Shown one piece after another: positions 53,211 through 61,941 of a DNA stretch of 64,000 bases (position 1 is the first letter of the stretch; each line of letters opens with the position of its first letter). Source of the stretch: Lunatimonas sp. (lineage in GTDB: Bacteria; Bacteroidota; Bacteroidia; Cytophagales; Cyclobacteriaceae); NCBI RefSeq assembly GCF_020832325.1, contig NZ_JAFIEU010000028.1, positions 1 to 64,000 of the forward strand, written 5' to 3'. The notes under the pieces are model-generated. The model was given only the letters and a program-made list of their open reading frames with translations, was not told where the DNA came from and ran no database searches. A program made the translations under genes and the position numbers.

Positions 53211-54791
53211 TTAAGCTGACGCGTATTTGGGTGCCAACTCGGCCGTAGCTTTCTTTAGCAACTCGCCGGCAGTATCCAAGTCTCCTTTACGGATAGCGGC
53301 AAGCGCATCTGCATACTGTGCGTTTACCAAGTTATAGAAATCGCTTTCAAAAGCTTTCACTTTTTCTACCGGAATCTTGTCCAAGAAGCCCTTAGTAGAT
53401 AGGTAGATGATTGCCACCTGAAGCTCTACCCGTACCGGTGAGTACTGCTTCTGCTTTAGGATTTCTTGGTTTCTTCTACCTCTTTCAATGGTTCGCTTGG
53501 TAGTAGGATCTAGGTCGGAACCGAACTTGGAGAAGGCTTCCAGTTCACGGAACTGCGCCTGATCCAGCTTTAGGGTACCGGCTACTTTCTTCATTGCCTT
53601 GATCTGAGCATTACCCCCTACACGGGATACGGAAATACCCACGTTGATCGCTGGTCGAATACCGGAGTTAAACAGGTTGGTTTCCAAGAATATCTGTCCG
53701 TCCGTAATGGAAATCACGTTGGTGGGGATATACGCAGAGACGTCACCTGCTTGGGTTTCAATGATCGGCAGAGCGGTCAAGGAACCGCCACCTTTCACCA
53801 ACGGTCGAATCGACTCAGGAAGGTCGTTCATTTGGCTGGCGATTTCATCCGATGCGTTGATCTTTGCGGCACGCTCCAATAATCTGGAGTGCAGATAGAA
53901 AACGTCACCGGGATACGCTTCACGTCCCGGAGGTCTTCTCAACAGCAGAGAAACCTCACGGTAAGCTACTGCTTGCTTCGAAAGATCATCGTATACCACC
54001 AAGGCAGGTCTTCCGGTATCGCGGAAGAATTCGCCGATGGCAGCACCGGTAAATGGTGCAAAGAACTGCATAGGAGCCGGATCAGCGGCAGCAGCACTTA
54101 CGATAACGGTATACGGAAGTGCTCCGCCTTTTTCCAAGGCAGCCACAACGTTGGCGACGGTGGAGGCCTTCTGTCCAACGGCTACGTAGATACAGAATAC
54201 AGGCTCTCCCCTGTCGTAAAATTCTTTTTGGTTTAGAATGGTATCGATCGCTACGGCGGTTTTACCGGTCTGACGGTCACCGATGATCAGCTCCCGCTGT
54301 CCTCTACCGATCGGAATCATGGCATCAATGGACTTGATACCTGTCTGAAGCGGCTCGTTTACCGGCTGTCGGTAGATAACGCCCGGGGCTTTGCGTTCCA
54401 AAGGCATCTCGTAAAGTTCACCGGCAAGGGGTCCTTTTCCGTCTATGGGCATACCCAAGGTATCCACAACGCGACCCAACATGCCTTCGCCCACTTTAAT
54501 GGAGGCAATCTGACGGGTTCTCTTTACGGTATCTCCTTCTTTTACTACCTTGGAATCACCAAACAATACCGCACCGACATTGTCTTCTTCCAGGTTCAAC
54601 ACCATGGCCTTCATGCCGCTTTCGAACTCAATCAATTCACCGGCTTGGGCTTTGGAAAGTCCATAGATACGGGCAACACCATCACCTACTTGAAGGACGG
54701 TACCCACTTCTTCCAGTTCCGCTTGAGTCCTGGCTCCGGAAAGCTGCTCTTTCAGGATAGCCGAAACTTCATCAGGTCTTACATTTGCCAT
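53211..54791 (-). CDS. atpA: ATP synthase F1 subunit alpha
   Basis: This is the non-catalytic nucleotide-binding subunit of the F1 hexamer. The protein has 526 residues. The N-terminal beta-barrel ends near [11 protein letters not shown]. Walker [17 protein letters not shown] (about 169-184) and Walker [17 protein letters not shown] follow. The alpha signature [17 protein letters not shown] and the arginine finger region (VGISVSRVG) are intact. The C-terminal helical domain ends in [11 protein letters not shown]. It lies between atpH and atpG. Confidence 0.98.
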   Translation of the reverse strand: MANVRPDEVSAILKEQLSGARTQAELEEVGTVLQVGDGVARIYGLSKAQAGELIEFESGMKAMVLNLEEDNVGAVLFGDSKVVKEGDTVKRTRQIASIKVGEGMLGRVVDTLGMPIDGKGPLAGELYEMPLERKAPGVIYRQPVNEPLQTGIKSIDAMIPIGRGQRELIIGDRQTGKTAVAIDTILNQKEFYDRGEPVFCIYVAVGQKASTVANVVAALEKGGALPYTVIVSAAAADPAPMQFFAPFTGAAIGEFFRDTGRPALVVYDDLSKQAVAYREVSLLLRRPPGREAYPGDVFYLHSRLLERAAKINASDEIASQMNDLPESIRPLVKGGGSLTALPIIETQAGDVSAYIPTNVISITDGQIFLETNLFNSGIRPAINVGISVSRVGGNAQIKAMKKVAGTLKLDQAQFRELEAFSKFGSDLDPTTKRTIERGRRNQEILKQKQYSPVRVELQVAIIYLSTKGFLDKIPVEKVKAFESDFYNLVNAQYADALAAIRKGDLDTAGELLKKATAELAPKYASA

Positions 54792-54825
54792 TCTTATATC
54801 GAATTATAGGGTATACTAGTATCAA

Positions 54826-55386
54826 TTAAAATTTCTTCTCGTAAAGGTTCTGGGTGAAGTCCAGTCTCAGCTTGCGAAGCTTGCTGTGGATAGACTCATC
54901 GTATTGGCGGTCATCCACCTTCAGCACGAATCCACCGATCAACTTGGCATTTACCTTTTCGATCAGCTCTACGCTTTCCTTGCCAGAGATGTCTTTCACG
55001 ATATCCACAAACTGCTTCCGAAGCGCTGCGTCGATGGGAAAAGTAGTGGTTACCTCTGCCAATTGGATACCCATTTGGATATTGTACTGTCGGTGAAATT
55101 CACGGGCCATTGCTGGCAGAAAGGATTCTCTTCCCTTTTGGGATACCAATTTCACAAAAGTTAGGGTCAATTCAGACGCACTGCTTTTGAAAATAGCCTC
55201 CAACACGGTCAGCTTCTTTTCCGAGCTCACAATGGGGCTTTTCAGCATCGCAGCCAACTCCGGGTGAGCTGCTTCTAGCTCCAGGAGTTGGTTCATATCT
55301 TGGTGTACCTGGTCTAAAATGCCTTTTTCGACAGCCAGTTCCAGCAACGATTTCGCATATCGGGAGGCGACTCTAAATTCGGACAT
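54826..55386 (-). CDS. atpH: ATP synthase F1 subunit delta
   Basis: The protein has 186 residues and forms the top of the peripheral stalk that links F1 to subunit b. The N-terminal helical domain has ASRYAKSLLELAVEKGILDQVHQDMNQLLEL. The conserved C-terminal segment is SVELIEKVNAKLIGGFVLKVDDRQYDESIHSKLRKLRLDF, the PROSITE-type delta signature. The start is one codon after the end of atpF in the transcript direction (3-base gap). Nothing is unusual. Confidence 0.96.
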   Translation of the reverse strand: MSEFRVASRYAKSLLELAVEKGILDQVHQDMNQLLELEAAHPELAAMLKSPIVSSEKKLTVLEAIFKSSASELTLTFVKLVSQKGRESFLPAMAREFHRQYNIQMGIQLAEVTTTFPIDAALRKQFVDIVKDISGKESVELIEKVNAKLIGGFVLKVDDRQYDESIHSKLRKLRLDFTQNLYEKKF

Positions 55387-55389
55387 GCG

Positions 55390-55884
55390 TTAGTTGAGTT
55401 TAATTTCCTTTACGAATTCTTCTACCAATTTCTTTTGCTCAGGTTCTGCAGACAATTTTTGGCGCATCAACTTCTCGGCTATCAGCAGGGAAAGCTCGGC
55501 TACCTGGATTTTAACATCCGTGAGAGCTGCTTCCTTTTCTGTCTGAATTTGCGCTTTGGCTTCGGCTACCATTTTAGCCTCTACCTTGGATGCAGCCACG
55601 GTGGCTTCTTCCATGAGTTTGGCAGCGTATTCATTGGCAGACTTTAGAATCTCGTCCCGTTCAATTCTGGCCTCCTGAAGGATTTTCTCGTTTTCTGCCA
55701 CCAAGTTAGCCATCTCTTTTCTGGCTTGTTCGGCTGACAAGAGGGCCGTTTCAATGGTACCCTCTCGTTCTTCCAAAGCAGAAAGAATCGGCTTCCAGGC
55801 ATATTTAGCCAGGATGATGAATAGGATGGCAAAACCAATCGTTTGCCAGATAATCAAACCTAAATCAGGACTAATCAGATCCAT
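55390..55884 (-). CDS. atpF: ATP synthase F0 subunit b
   Basis: The protein has 164 residues. One N-terminal membrane helix (DLGLIIWQTIGFAILFIILAKYAWKPIL, about 7-33) is followed by a long charged coiled coil (EEREGTIETALLSAEQARKEMANLVAENEKILQEARIERDEIL to the end). This forms the peripheral stalk dimer. Length and register are normal. It sits between atpE and atpH in the operon. Confidence 0.97.
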   Translation of the reverse strand: MDLISPDLGLIIWQTIGFAILFIILAKYAWKPILSALEEREGTIETALLSAEQARKEMANLVAENEKILQEARIERDEILKSANEYAAKLMEEATVAASKVEAKMVAEAKAQIQTEKEAALTDVKIQVAELSLLIAEKLMRQKLSAEPEQKKLVEEFVKEIKLN

Positions 55885-55953
55885 AACGCTATATTTCTTC
55901 TTGTTTGTTCAATGTGAAAAGAGGGACTGGCCTATCGCCAATCCCCCGATTTT

Positions 55954-56211
55954 TTAGAAAGTAAGGTTACCGTTCAATGCAATCAGTAGACATACTACCA
56001 CTGCAAACAGGGAAACCACTTCAATAAGAGCTGCGATGATCAGCATGGCAGTCTGGATTTTTCCAGCAGCCTCTGGCTGACGTGCAATTCCTTCCATGGC
56101 TTGTCCACCGATACGACCGATACCAAGACCTGCGCCAATCGCTACAATTCCGGCACCAATACCCGCACCCATAAGTGCAAAACCGGCAGTCAATAATAAT
56201 GAAGTTAACAT
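55954..56211 (-). CDS. atpE: ATP synthase F0 subunit c
   Basis: The protein has 85 residues and forms the rotor ring. Two membrane helices flank the polar loop [22 protein letters not shown]. The ion-binding carboxylate is the glutamate in [20 protein letters not shown] (about residue 60). The residue after it is Val rather than Ser or Thr, and no sodium-type Q..ES/T signature is seen, which fits a proton-driven enzyme. The N-terminus [31 protein letters not shown] carries the glycine-rich GxGxGxG face. Confidence 0.97.
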   Translation of the reverse strand: MLTSLLLTAGFALMGAGIGAGIVAIGAGLGIGRIGGQAMEGIARQPEAAGKIQTAMLIIAALIEVVSLFAVVVCLLIALNGNLTF

Positions 56212-56254
56212 ACGTGTGATTTATTTATGAATAATTGAACAAAGAAATTCCAAA

Positions 56255-57286
56255 TCAATGATGATCGTCATGCGCATGTTCCGCTACAGCGGCACCGATG
56301 TACATGGCAGAGAACAAGGTAAACACATACGCCTGTATAGTGGCCACCAATAACTCAATGATATTGATAAATACCACCATAAGCGTACTTGCCACCCCAA
56401 CTGCATAGGACTCAAACACGAATATCAACCCGATAAAGCTCAGTATAACGATGTGCCCCGCAGTGATGGCCACGAAGAGACGGACAGTTAGTGCAAACGG
56501 CTTGGTAAACAATCCGATGATCTCCACCGGCACGATAATTAACAACAGCGGCAAAGGTACGCCCGGGGTAGCTACCACGTGCTTCCAATAGGCCTTGTTT
56601 CCGTTCAGGTTGGTTACCAAGAACGTGATAATCGCCAAGGTGACCGTCACAGCGATGTTTCCGGTTAGGTTAGCCGCACCGGGCATCAGTCCCAGCAAGT
56701 TGCCTATCCATATAAAGAAGAATAGCGTCAAGAGGTATGGCGTGAACTTCTTGTATTTAGGTCCGATATTGGGAATGGCGATCTCGTCTCTTACGAAGAT
56801 CACAATCGGTTCGACGAAGGAAGCGATTCCTTTGGGAGCCTTGTTGGGGTTATTTTTATAATGTTTGGAGGCAGATAAGAGCAAATAAAGGGATACTGCC
56901 AAAACCAAAAAGAGCATAGCTACGTTTTTGGTAATGGAAAGGTCGATAAACGACCTGCTTTCATCCACTGCCTTTAACTTGTCGTGTTCGTCTATGAAAT
57001 ATCCGTTATGTTCTTTCCCAAAATGATGGGTTTCCGGATCCAAAAAGGCGGAGGAAGAATAGAACTCAAAGCCGCGGTCGGAGGAGTAAATGATGACGGG
57101 AAGCGGTAGTGTGATGTGGGTATGTCCTATGGTAGCGAAGTGCCATTCATGGGAATCCTTGATATGGTGCATGATGAAACTTGTCTTGTCTTCATCTTCA
57201 CCGGAAGCAGCTATTGCCTGTGCCGAAAAAGTCAGAAAAAATACTGACAATAAGGCAGTTAAGCATACAAATTTGCGGACCATCAA
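56255..57286 (-). CDS. atpB: ATP synthase F0 subunit a
   Basis: The protein has 343 residues, longer than the about 270 of E. coli because of an N-terminal signal-peptide-like segment and a periplasmic region of about 100 residues (HHIKDSHEWHFATIGHTHITLPLPVIIY, then SSSAFLDPETHHFGKEHNGYFID). This extension is usual in Bacteroidota. The membrane part has five to six helices. The essential arginine is in FALTVRLFVAITAGHIVIL; the residues after RLF are VAI where many homologues have GN or ANM. The protein ends in a His-rich tail AEHAHDDHH. ATG 57283 is an alternative start one codon in. Confidence 0.96.
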   Translation of the reverse strand: MMVRKFVCLTALLSVFFLTFSAQAIAASGEDEDKTSFIMHHIKDSHEWHFATIGHTHITLPLPVIIYSSDRGFEFYSSSAFLDPETHHFGKEHNGYFIDEHDKLKAVDESRSFIDLSITKNVAMLFLVLAVSLYLLLSASKHYKNNPNKAPKGIASFVEPIVIFVRDEIAIPNIGPKYKKFTPYLLTLFFFIWIGNLLGLMPGAANLTGNIAVTVTLAIITFLVTNLNGNKAYWKHVVATPGVPLPLLLIIVPVEIIGLFTKPFALTVRLFVAITAGHIVILSFIGLIFVFESYAVGVASTLMVVFINIIELLVATIQAYVFTLFSAMYIGAAVAEHAHDDHH

Positions 57287-57301
57287 CTTCTTTTGTTTTG
57301 C

Positions 57302-57688
57302 CTATTTCAAATGAAGGCGCAAATTAGTTATTAAGCTGTATATATCAAACAATAAGTACAACAAATAAATGATAAAGAAATTAACGACAAACCAAAGTAA
57401 ATTTTCATCTTCTCCCCATAAAAGCACAAAAACAAACAGCAGACTGACTATTAATCTGAAAACCGTGCTACCTAAGATTATAGACACAGAATTTAATTTG
57501 TCGTTTTTTAGTAAATGTATTGAAAACATGCCAGTTATCGCCGTCAGTATGGCAAAGAAAAACGTGATCGCCCAGATCTGACGGTGAATCCAAGGACCGG
57601 GTGCCAACCATTGCAAAGCAACAATAGCAAGAGATACTAACAGGGTTACTACGACCAGTTGGATAAGCAGTGTTTTGTAGCTATGCAT
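57302..57688 (-). CDS. AtpI-like four-helix membrane protein of the ATP synthase operon
   Basis: The protein has 128 residues from ATG 57688 (MHSYKTLLIQLVVVTLL). Four membrane segments are visible (LLIQLVVVTLLVSLAIVALQWLA; IWAITFFFAILTAITGMFSIHLL; SIILGSTVFRLIVSLLFVFVLLWG; LLWFVVNFFIIYLLYLLFDIYSLI). Position and topology match the AtpI-like protein before atpB, which assists c-ring assembly in other bacteria. Sequence conservation is low, so the name is by position. The frame is open a further 95 codons upstream through the preceding gene; that extension reads another gene out of phase and is rejected. Confidence 0.8.
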   Translation of the reverse strand: MHSYKTLLIQLVVVTLLVSLAIVALQWLAPGPWIHRQIWAITFFFAILTAITGMFSIHLLKNDKLNSVSIILGSTVFRLIVSLLFVFVLLWGEDENLLWFVVNFFIIYLLYLLFDIYSLITNLRLHLK

Positions 57689-57702
57689 AGCGGTACATGG
57701 TT

Positions 57703-57921
57703 TCAGTCGCGGTTGGGAGGAAGGCTTTTGAACAGTTGGTAAAAGGCTATCAGGGTACCTAAGAATGACCCTGTGAGTAACCAAACCGGAAAGCTGTATG
57801 ACGTTTGGGCATCCAGTCGATGACCCAAGTAGCCTCCAAGCCCGATAAGAGCCATCATTTGAAAGGCCAATCCGATAAAACGGATATAGTCCGGAGTATT
57901 CTTTTGGGGGGGGATTTTCAA
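57703..57921 (-). CDS. AtpZ/AtpI family small membrane protein
   Basis: The protein has 72 residues and two membrane helices (YIRFIGLAFQMMALIGLGGYLGHRLDA and FPVWLLTGSFLGTLIAFYQLFKSL). GGYLGHRLDA followed by PVWLLTGSFLGTLIAFYQL is the AtpZ/F0F1-ATPase accessory subunit pattern (PF09527-like). In some bacteria AtpZ with AtpI acts in magnesium or calcium transport or F0 stability. It lies between the bactofilin and AtpI-like genes in the ATP synthase operon. Confidence 0.88.
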   Translation of the reverse strand: MKIPPQKNTPDYIRFIGLAFQMMALIGLGGYLGHRLDAQTSYSFPVWLLTGSFLGTLIAFYQLFKSLPPNRD

Positions 57922-57945
57922 GAGAGAGTATGCTTAGGGGGAGTG

Positions 57946-58314
57946 CTATTCGGACCTTTCGCCCATGTTGCACTTTCCGTTTAATTCCGCTCCGTTTTCA
58001 ATAATGAGTTTTTTTGTATAGATATCTCCAAGAATGACTGCGGTCTTTTTTAAAAATAGTGCCCCACTGCACCTGATTTCTCCCTTTACATGACCGGAGA
58101 TTTCAATTTCCTTAGCAGAAAGGTTCCCGTGAACCTCAGCCGACTCCCCTACAATGATTTTATTCTGGGATTCCAGTGACCCCTCTACGGTACCCTCGAC
58201 ACGAATATTTCCCGGGGTGGCGATATTTCCGACAATGACCGTCCCTGCAGCGACCAAGTTGCTGGAACTTACCATTTCAGTTGTCTTGTGCTTATCTTCC
58301 TTATTGCTTGCCAT
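57946..58314 (-). CDS. Bactofilin (polymer-forming cytoskeletal protein)
   Basis: The protein has 122 residues. After a charged N-terminal tail comes a regular series of short beta-strands, the right-handed beta-helix of bactofilins: [66 protein letters not shown], ending with AVILGDIYTKKLIIENGAELNGKC. Bactofilins polymerise without nucleotides and recruit peptidoglycan enzymes. Here it follows an M23 peptidase by one base, the same pairing that controls cell shape in Helicobacter (Csd1/CcmA-type). The gene runs on into the ATP synthase operon. Confidence 0.94.
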   Translation of the reverse strand: MASNKEDKHKTTEMVSSSNLVAAGTVIVGNIATPGNIRVEGTVEGSLESQNKIIVGESAEVHGNLSAKEIEISGHVKGEIRCSGALFLKKTAVILGDIYTKKLIIENGAELNGKCNMGERSE

Positions 58315-58315
58315 A

Positions 58316-59185
58316 TTAGTCGAACGTAATGAATTCCTGGGGATTCAGGGGGTTGCCTTTGTACCATAGCTCCAAGTGCAAATGCTGTCCTGTGGTCAGT
58401 TCACCGGTATTTCCGATGATAGCCACGATTTCTCCTCCCCGTACGGCATCACCAACAGACTTCAATATTACTGAATTATGTTTGTAAATAGAAATCAGCT
58501 CATTCGAATGCTGAATTCCTACTACATAGCCTGTCTCCAATGTCCAGGACGCAAAAATCACCGTACCCTCCGCAATGGCTTTGATGGGCTCATTTTCTGC
58601 GGCCACGATATCCACACCAAAATGATTATTGGACGGAGTGTATCCGCTCACCACCACACCTTTTAGCGGGGGAAAGAAATAAGTATCCGCAAAAGCACTA
58701 TTGCTGATTCGGCCAAAACTGCTTTCATCCAGCGGCATAGACTCAAATTCACTGATGACACTTAGGGTAGCATCGCTGTATTTGTACAGGTCTATCTCGC
58801 TGCGGTTTACCTCCAATTGGGCCGGTTCTTGGTCCAAGATGGTATCCTCCGGAATTTCACCGCCTGAAATAATTTGCTGGATGTTTTTGACATAGCGGTC
58901 TTTGGCCTGCACTTCGAGGATCAACGAATCCACCACCTCAGAAAGCTGGTAAATACGCGCTGTATTTTCTGACTCGATGTAAGCAGGATCAAACCAACGG
59001 GCCAGCAACGACTTGGAAAGTACCAGGGATATGCCGAAGGAGGTAATAAGCAACAGAAACAACAATAAAGCGATCCGTATCTTCGTAATACTGATAGACG
59101 TGATCACCGAGAAATCCTCCTCCCTTCGGATTACGAAAAGAAATTTGGTCTCAATCCAATCGTTTAGTTTCTGTTTTAAGCTCAA
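58316..59185 (-). CDS. Membrane-anchored M23 family peptidoglycan endopeptidase
   Basis: The protein has about 289 residues from the TTG at 59185; an earlier TTG at 59218 overlaps the probable -7 box. A short basic cytoplasmic part (SLKQKLNDWIETKFLFVIRREEDF) precedes a membrane helix (IRIALLLFLLLITSFGISLVL) and a coiled coil (ENTARIYQLSEVVDSLILEVQAKDRYVKNIQQII). The C-terminal LytM/M23 domain has zinc ligands in NNHFGVDIVA (H and D) and the HxH pair in TGQHLHLELWYKGNPLNP. All catalytic residues are present, so an active peptidase that trims peptide crosslinks is expected. It is followed after one base by bactofilin. Confidence 0.93.
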   Translation of the reverse strand: MSLKQKLNDWIETKFLFVIRREEDFSVITSISITKIRIALLLFLLLITSFGISLVLSKSLLARWFDPAYIESENTARIYQLSEVVDSLILEVQAKDRYVKNIQQIISGGEIPEDTILDQEPAQLEVNRSEIDLYKYSDATLSVISEFESMPLDESSFGRISNSAFADTYFFPPLKGVVVSGYTPSNNHFGVDIVAAENEPIKAIAEGTVIFASWTLETGYVVGIQHSNELISIYKHNSVILKSVGDAVRGGEIVAIIGNTGELTTGQHLHLELWYKGNPLNPQEFITFD

Positions 59186-59215
59186 TGTATGCGTGTTTGA
59201 ATTATCTTGGAAGTG

Positions 59216-59223
59216 CAAAAATA
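59216..59223 (-). promoter_or_regulatory. -7 box for the M23-bactofilin-atp operon
   Basis: On the minus strand TATTTTTG matches TAnnTTTG exactly. Transcription would start near 59209, which excludes a start codon at 59218 and favours 59185. No clear TTTG about 20 bases upstream is seen. Confidence 0.45.
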
Positions 59224-59294
59224 GGATATTAATAGAAGTCTTTACATATTTATTTTAAAAGAGGTAATTTGCAGGCACTTAAATCCAGCCGAAG

Positions 59295-61940
59295 TTGAGA
59301 AGTTGTACGCTATATCGTGTCCTTTTGTTCGTCATCCTGTTAGGCAGCTCTTGCACATCGCAAAAGAATACCTTCGTGAACAGGCTGTATCATAACACAA
59401 CGGCCAAATTCAACGCGTATTTTCTGGCGCTAGATAAAATACGCGAGGTGGAAGCAAATATCGAGTCCGAGTACGAGGAGGATTACTCTCAGATATTACC
59501 CGTTTTCTATCCCATCGACAGCGCAGTCATCGAATCCAACAAGGAAGCCCTCATGCAGGCGAGGGACTTGGCCTCCAAGGCCATAGATTGGCACCGCATC
59601 AGCAAGTGGGTAGATCCCTCCTACTACCTATTGGGCAAGATCGACTATTACCAGGGCAACTTTGACGAAGCCCAGAATACCTTCAAATACCTCAACGTAA
59701 ACAGTAGTCAGAAAGATGTAAGGCACCTGTCCCTAGTTGGGTTGCTACGCTCTTTCATAGACCTGCGAAAATTTGACGATGCGGTATATGTCATGGATTT
59801 TTTGTCCAAGGAAGATGGTATCAGTGATGAAAACCGCTTTCTGCTTTATCAGACGCTGGCTTACTATTACGAAGCCAAAGGAGAGACGGATATGGTCGCT
59901 CCAGCGCTGTTTCGCGCACTGGAATTTGCAGACGATAAGAAGATGATATCCCGGATGAATTTTATCCTAGGGCAACTCTATCAGCAAGCCGGATTGGATG
60001 CCTTTGCGTATGAATATTACCAAAAAGCAATCAGCGGAAGCCCGAATTACGAACGCACGTTCTTTGCCGTCCTGTATTCACAGCAGGTAGCTGAACTCAG
60101 TAAAAGTAAGGACCTCCGGCGCGTAAGGGGATATTACGATGATTTGTATAAGGACCGAAAAAACCTTGAATTTCGCGATGTGATCCTCTATGAAAAGGCC
60201 TTGTTTGAATACAAACAGGATGAAAAAGAGGAAAGCATCCGCCTGCTTACCCTTGCAGCCAAGGAACCTACTGACAACCGGCGACAAAAGGGCTATATCT
60301 ACGAAAAGCTCGCTGATATTTACCTCCAAGACTTCAACGATTTCTTGACCACCAAATATTACTTGGACAGTGCATTGAAGCAATTCCGCGAGGGCGACAG
60401 AAACTACCAATCCCTCGCTGCCAGAAAAGAGATTTTTGATCAGTATGCATTGAATTTCGAGTTGATCCAGGCCAATGACAGCCTGATTTCGCTAAGCCGG
60501 CTATCGCCCGAACAGCAGGAAGCTTATGTAGACGAATTTCTGAAAAAAGAGGAGGAGCGCCTGATCCGGGAAGCGGAAATGCAGAAAAACAAAAAGCCCT
60601 CCAGTATCTTTGACAACTTATTGGCTTCGGCAGGCGGTGGATCGGGTACCTCTTTTTACTGGGATAACCCCACCGCCATGTCGCAAGGGGCCATCGAATT
60701 TAACCGCATATGGGGCAATCGGCAATTGACAGACAATTGGCGAAGAAGTGCCCGTGGCTTTCAGGAGTCTACTAACCCGGATATGGTCCAGGATATGGAT
60801 GATCCGTCGGACAGTGGAGACCAGGAATTGACCTCTGCCATGGCTGCGCTGAACCTTCCGGACAGGGAAAGCCTCCTCTCCCGAATACCCAAAGACCAAG
60901 CCACTATAGACCGTCTGGTAGATGAGATGGAAGATGCCTACTTTAATTTAGGCAAACTGCTGTTTTTTGATCTCAAGGAGCCAAAGCTTTCCATTTCCTA
61001 TTTGGAAACTCTCGTGAGCCAATACCCAAATACCGTAAAAAAGCCGGAAGCCTATTACACGTTGTATCTGGCAAATAAAGAGCTGGGACTAGACTTTGAC
61101 CGATACGTGACACTTTTGAACCGGGAATTTCCCGAATCGCAGTATACCAAGTCTGTAAATAATCCCGAGTCGGTTTCTGGTACACAAGCAAACTTTGAGT
61201 CTTCTCAAAACTATGCGGCAGCCTACCGTCTGTACCAAGCAGGCCAATATCAGGCATCGAGAGAACTTCTTAGAACCACCCTGAATAGCTATCCACTCAC
61301 CAAGAACACGGATAGATTGTTGATGTTGGACATCATGAACACCGGTAAACTCGGCAACTTGGATGATTATAGGGTCAAACTGGAAAACTACATGCTAAAT
61401 GCCGCTGATCCAGCATTGATAAATTTGGCAAGGAAAATGCTAGATGGCATAGGCGGCGGGGAAACTATAGATGAATCGATCGCCGATGCGAGCCAAGATA
61501 TGGAAGAGGAGCTCGAAAGTGAGGAAAATGAAGCGGATGAAGATACGGAGGAGGCAGGCGATGAGCAGATTTACCGCGTAAACGAATCACAAACCCATGT
61601 CTTTATCCTGGCAATGGAGCCACGTGCAGCGGCTGAATCGAAAAACCTGACAGCAGACTTGGAGAAGTTCCACGGAGCGAATTTCCCCAATGACAGATTG
61701 CGCACAGGTACCATCGCCTTGGATAGGGAAAACACCATCGTAATCATCAGTCCCTTTTCAAACGCGGAAAAGGCACAGGCATATCGGACGCAGTTTTTAA
61801 ATTCTTTTAACACGGAAAATCTACCGGAGGAGGCAAAAATCAGTAGTTTTGTCATTTCTATAGAAAATTTCCAACAACTGAATCGACGCAAAGACCTAGA
61901 GGAATACAGGACCTTCTTCCGAAAGTCTTACACTAAATAA
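59295..61940 (+). CDS. sprE: Type IX secretion/gliding lipoprotein SprE (PorW)
   Basis: The protein has 881 residues from a TTG start. A lipoprotein signal (LLFVILLGSSCTSQKNTFVNRLYHNTTAKFNAYF) includes the NRxYHNxTAKFNAYF phrase typical of SprE/PorW. The body is tetratricopeptide-like (DPSYYLLGKIDYYQGNFDEAQNTFKYL; LLYQTLAYYYEAKGE; GYIYEKLADIYLQDFNDFLTTKYYLDSAL), then a Ser/Gly-rich linker with SFYWDNPTAMSQGAIEFNRIWGNRQLTDNWRRS. An acidic stretch (about 715-755) precedes a C-terminal segment. In Flavobacterium SprE is required for gliding and type IX secretion; PorW acts in the Porphyromonas system. A penicillin-binding protein gene follows after one base, suggesting co-transcription. Confidence 0.92.
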   Translation: MRSCTLYRVLLFVILLGSSCTSQKNTFVNRLYHNTTAKFNAYFLALDKIREVEANIESEYEEDYSQILPVFYPIDSAVIESNKEALMQARDLASKAIDWHRISKWVDPSYYLLGKIDYYQGNFDEAQNTFKYLNVNSSQKDVRHLSLVGLLRSFIDLRKFDDAVYVMDFLSKEDGISDENRFLLYQTLAYYYEAKGETDMVAPALFRALEFADDKKMISRMNFILGQLYQQAGLDAFAYEYYQKAISGSPNYERTFFAVLYSQQVAELSKSKDLRRVRGYYDDLYKDRKNLEFRDVILYEKALFEYKQDEKEESIRLLTLAAKEPTDNRRQKGYIYEKLADIYLQDFNDFLTTKYYLDSALKQFREGDRNYQSLAARKEIFDQYALNFELIQANDSLISLSRLSPEQQEAYVDEFLKKEEERLIREAEMQKNKKPSSIFDNLLASAGGGSGTSFYWDNPTAMSQGAIEFNRIWGNRQLTDNWRRSARGFQESTNPDMVQDMDDPSDSGDQELTSAMAALNLPDRESLLSRIPKDQATIDRLVDEMEDAYFNLGKLLFFDLKEPKLSISYLETLVSQYPNTVKKPEAYYTLYLANKELGLDFDRYVTLLNREFPESQYTKSVNNPESVSGTQANFESSQNYAAAYRLYQAGQYQASRELLRTTLNSYPLTKNTDRLLMLDIMNTGKLGNLDDYRVKLENYMLNAADPALINLARKMLDGIGGGETIDESIADASQDMEEELESEENEADEDTEEAGDEQIYRVNESQTHVFILAMEPRAAAESKNLTADLEKFHGANFPNDRLRTGTIALDRENTIVIISPFSNAEKAQAYRTQFLNSFNTENLPEEAKISSFVISIENFQQLNRRKDLEEYRTFFRKSYTK

Positions 61941-61941
61941 A

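Noticed and set aside
57689-57973. N-terminal extension of the AtpI-like protein
   Set aside because: It reads the AtpZ gene and its flanks in another frame; the ATG at 57688 gives a normal membrane protein.
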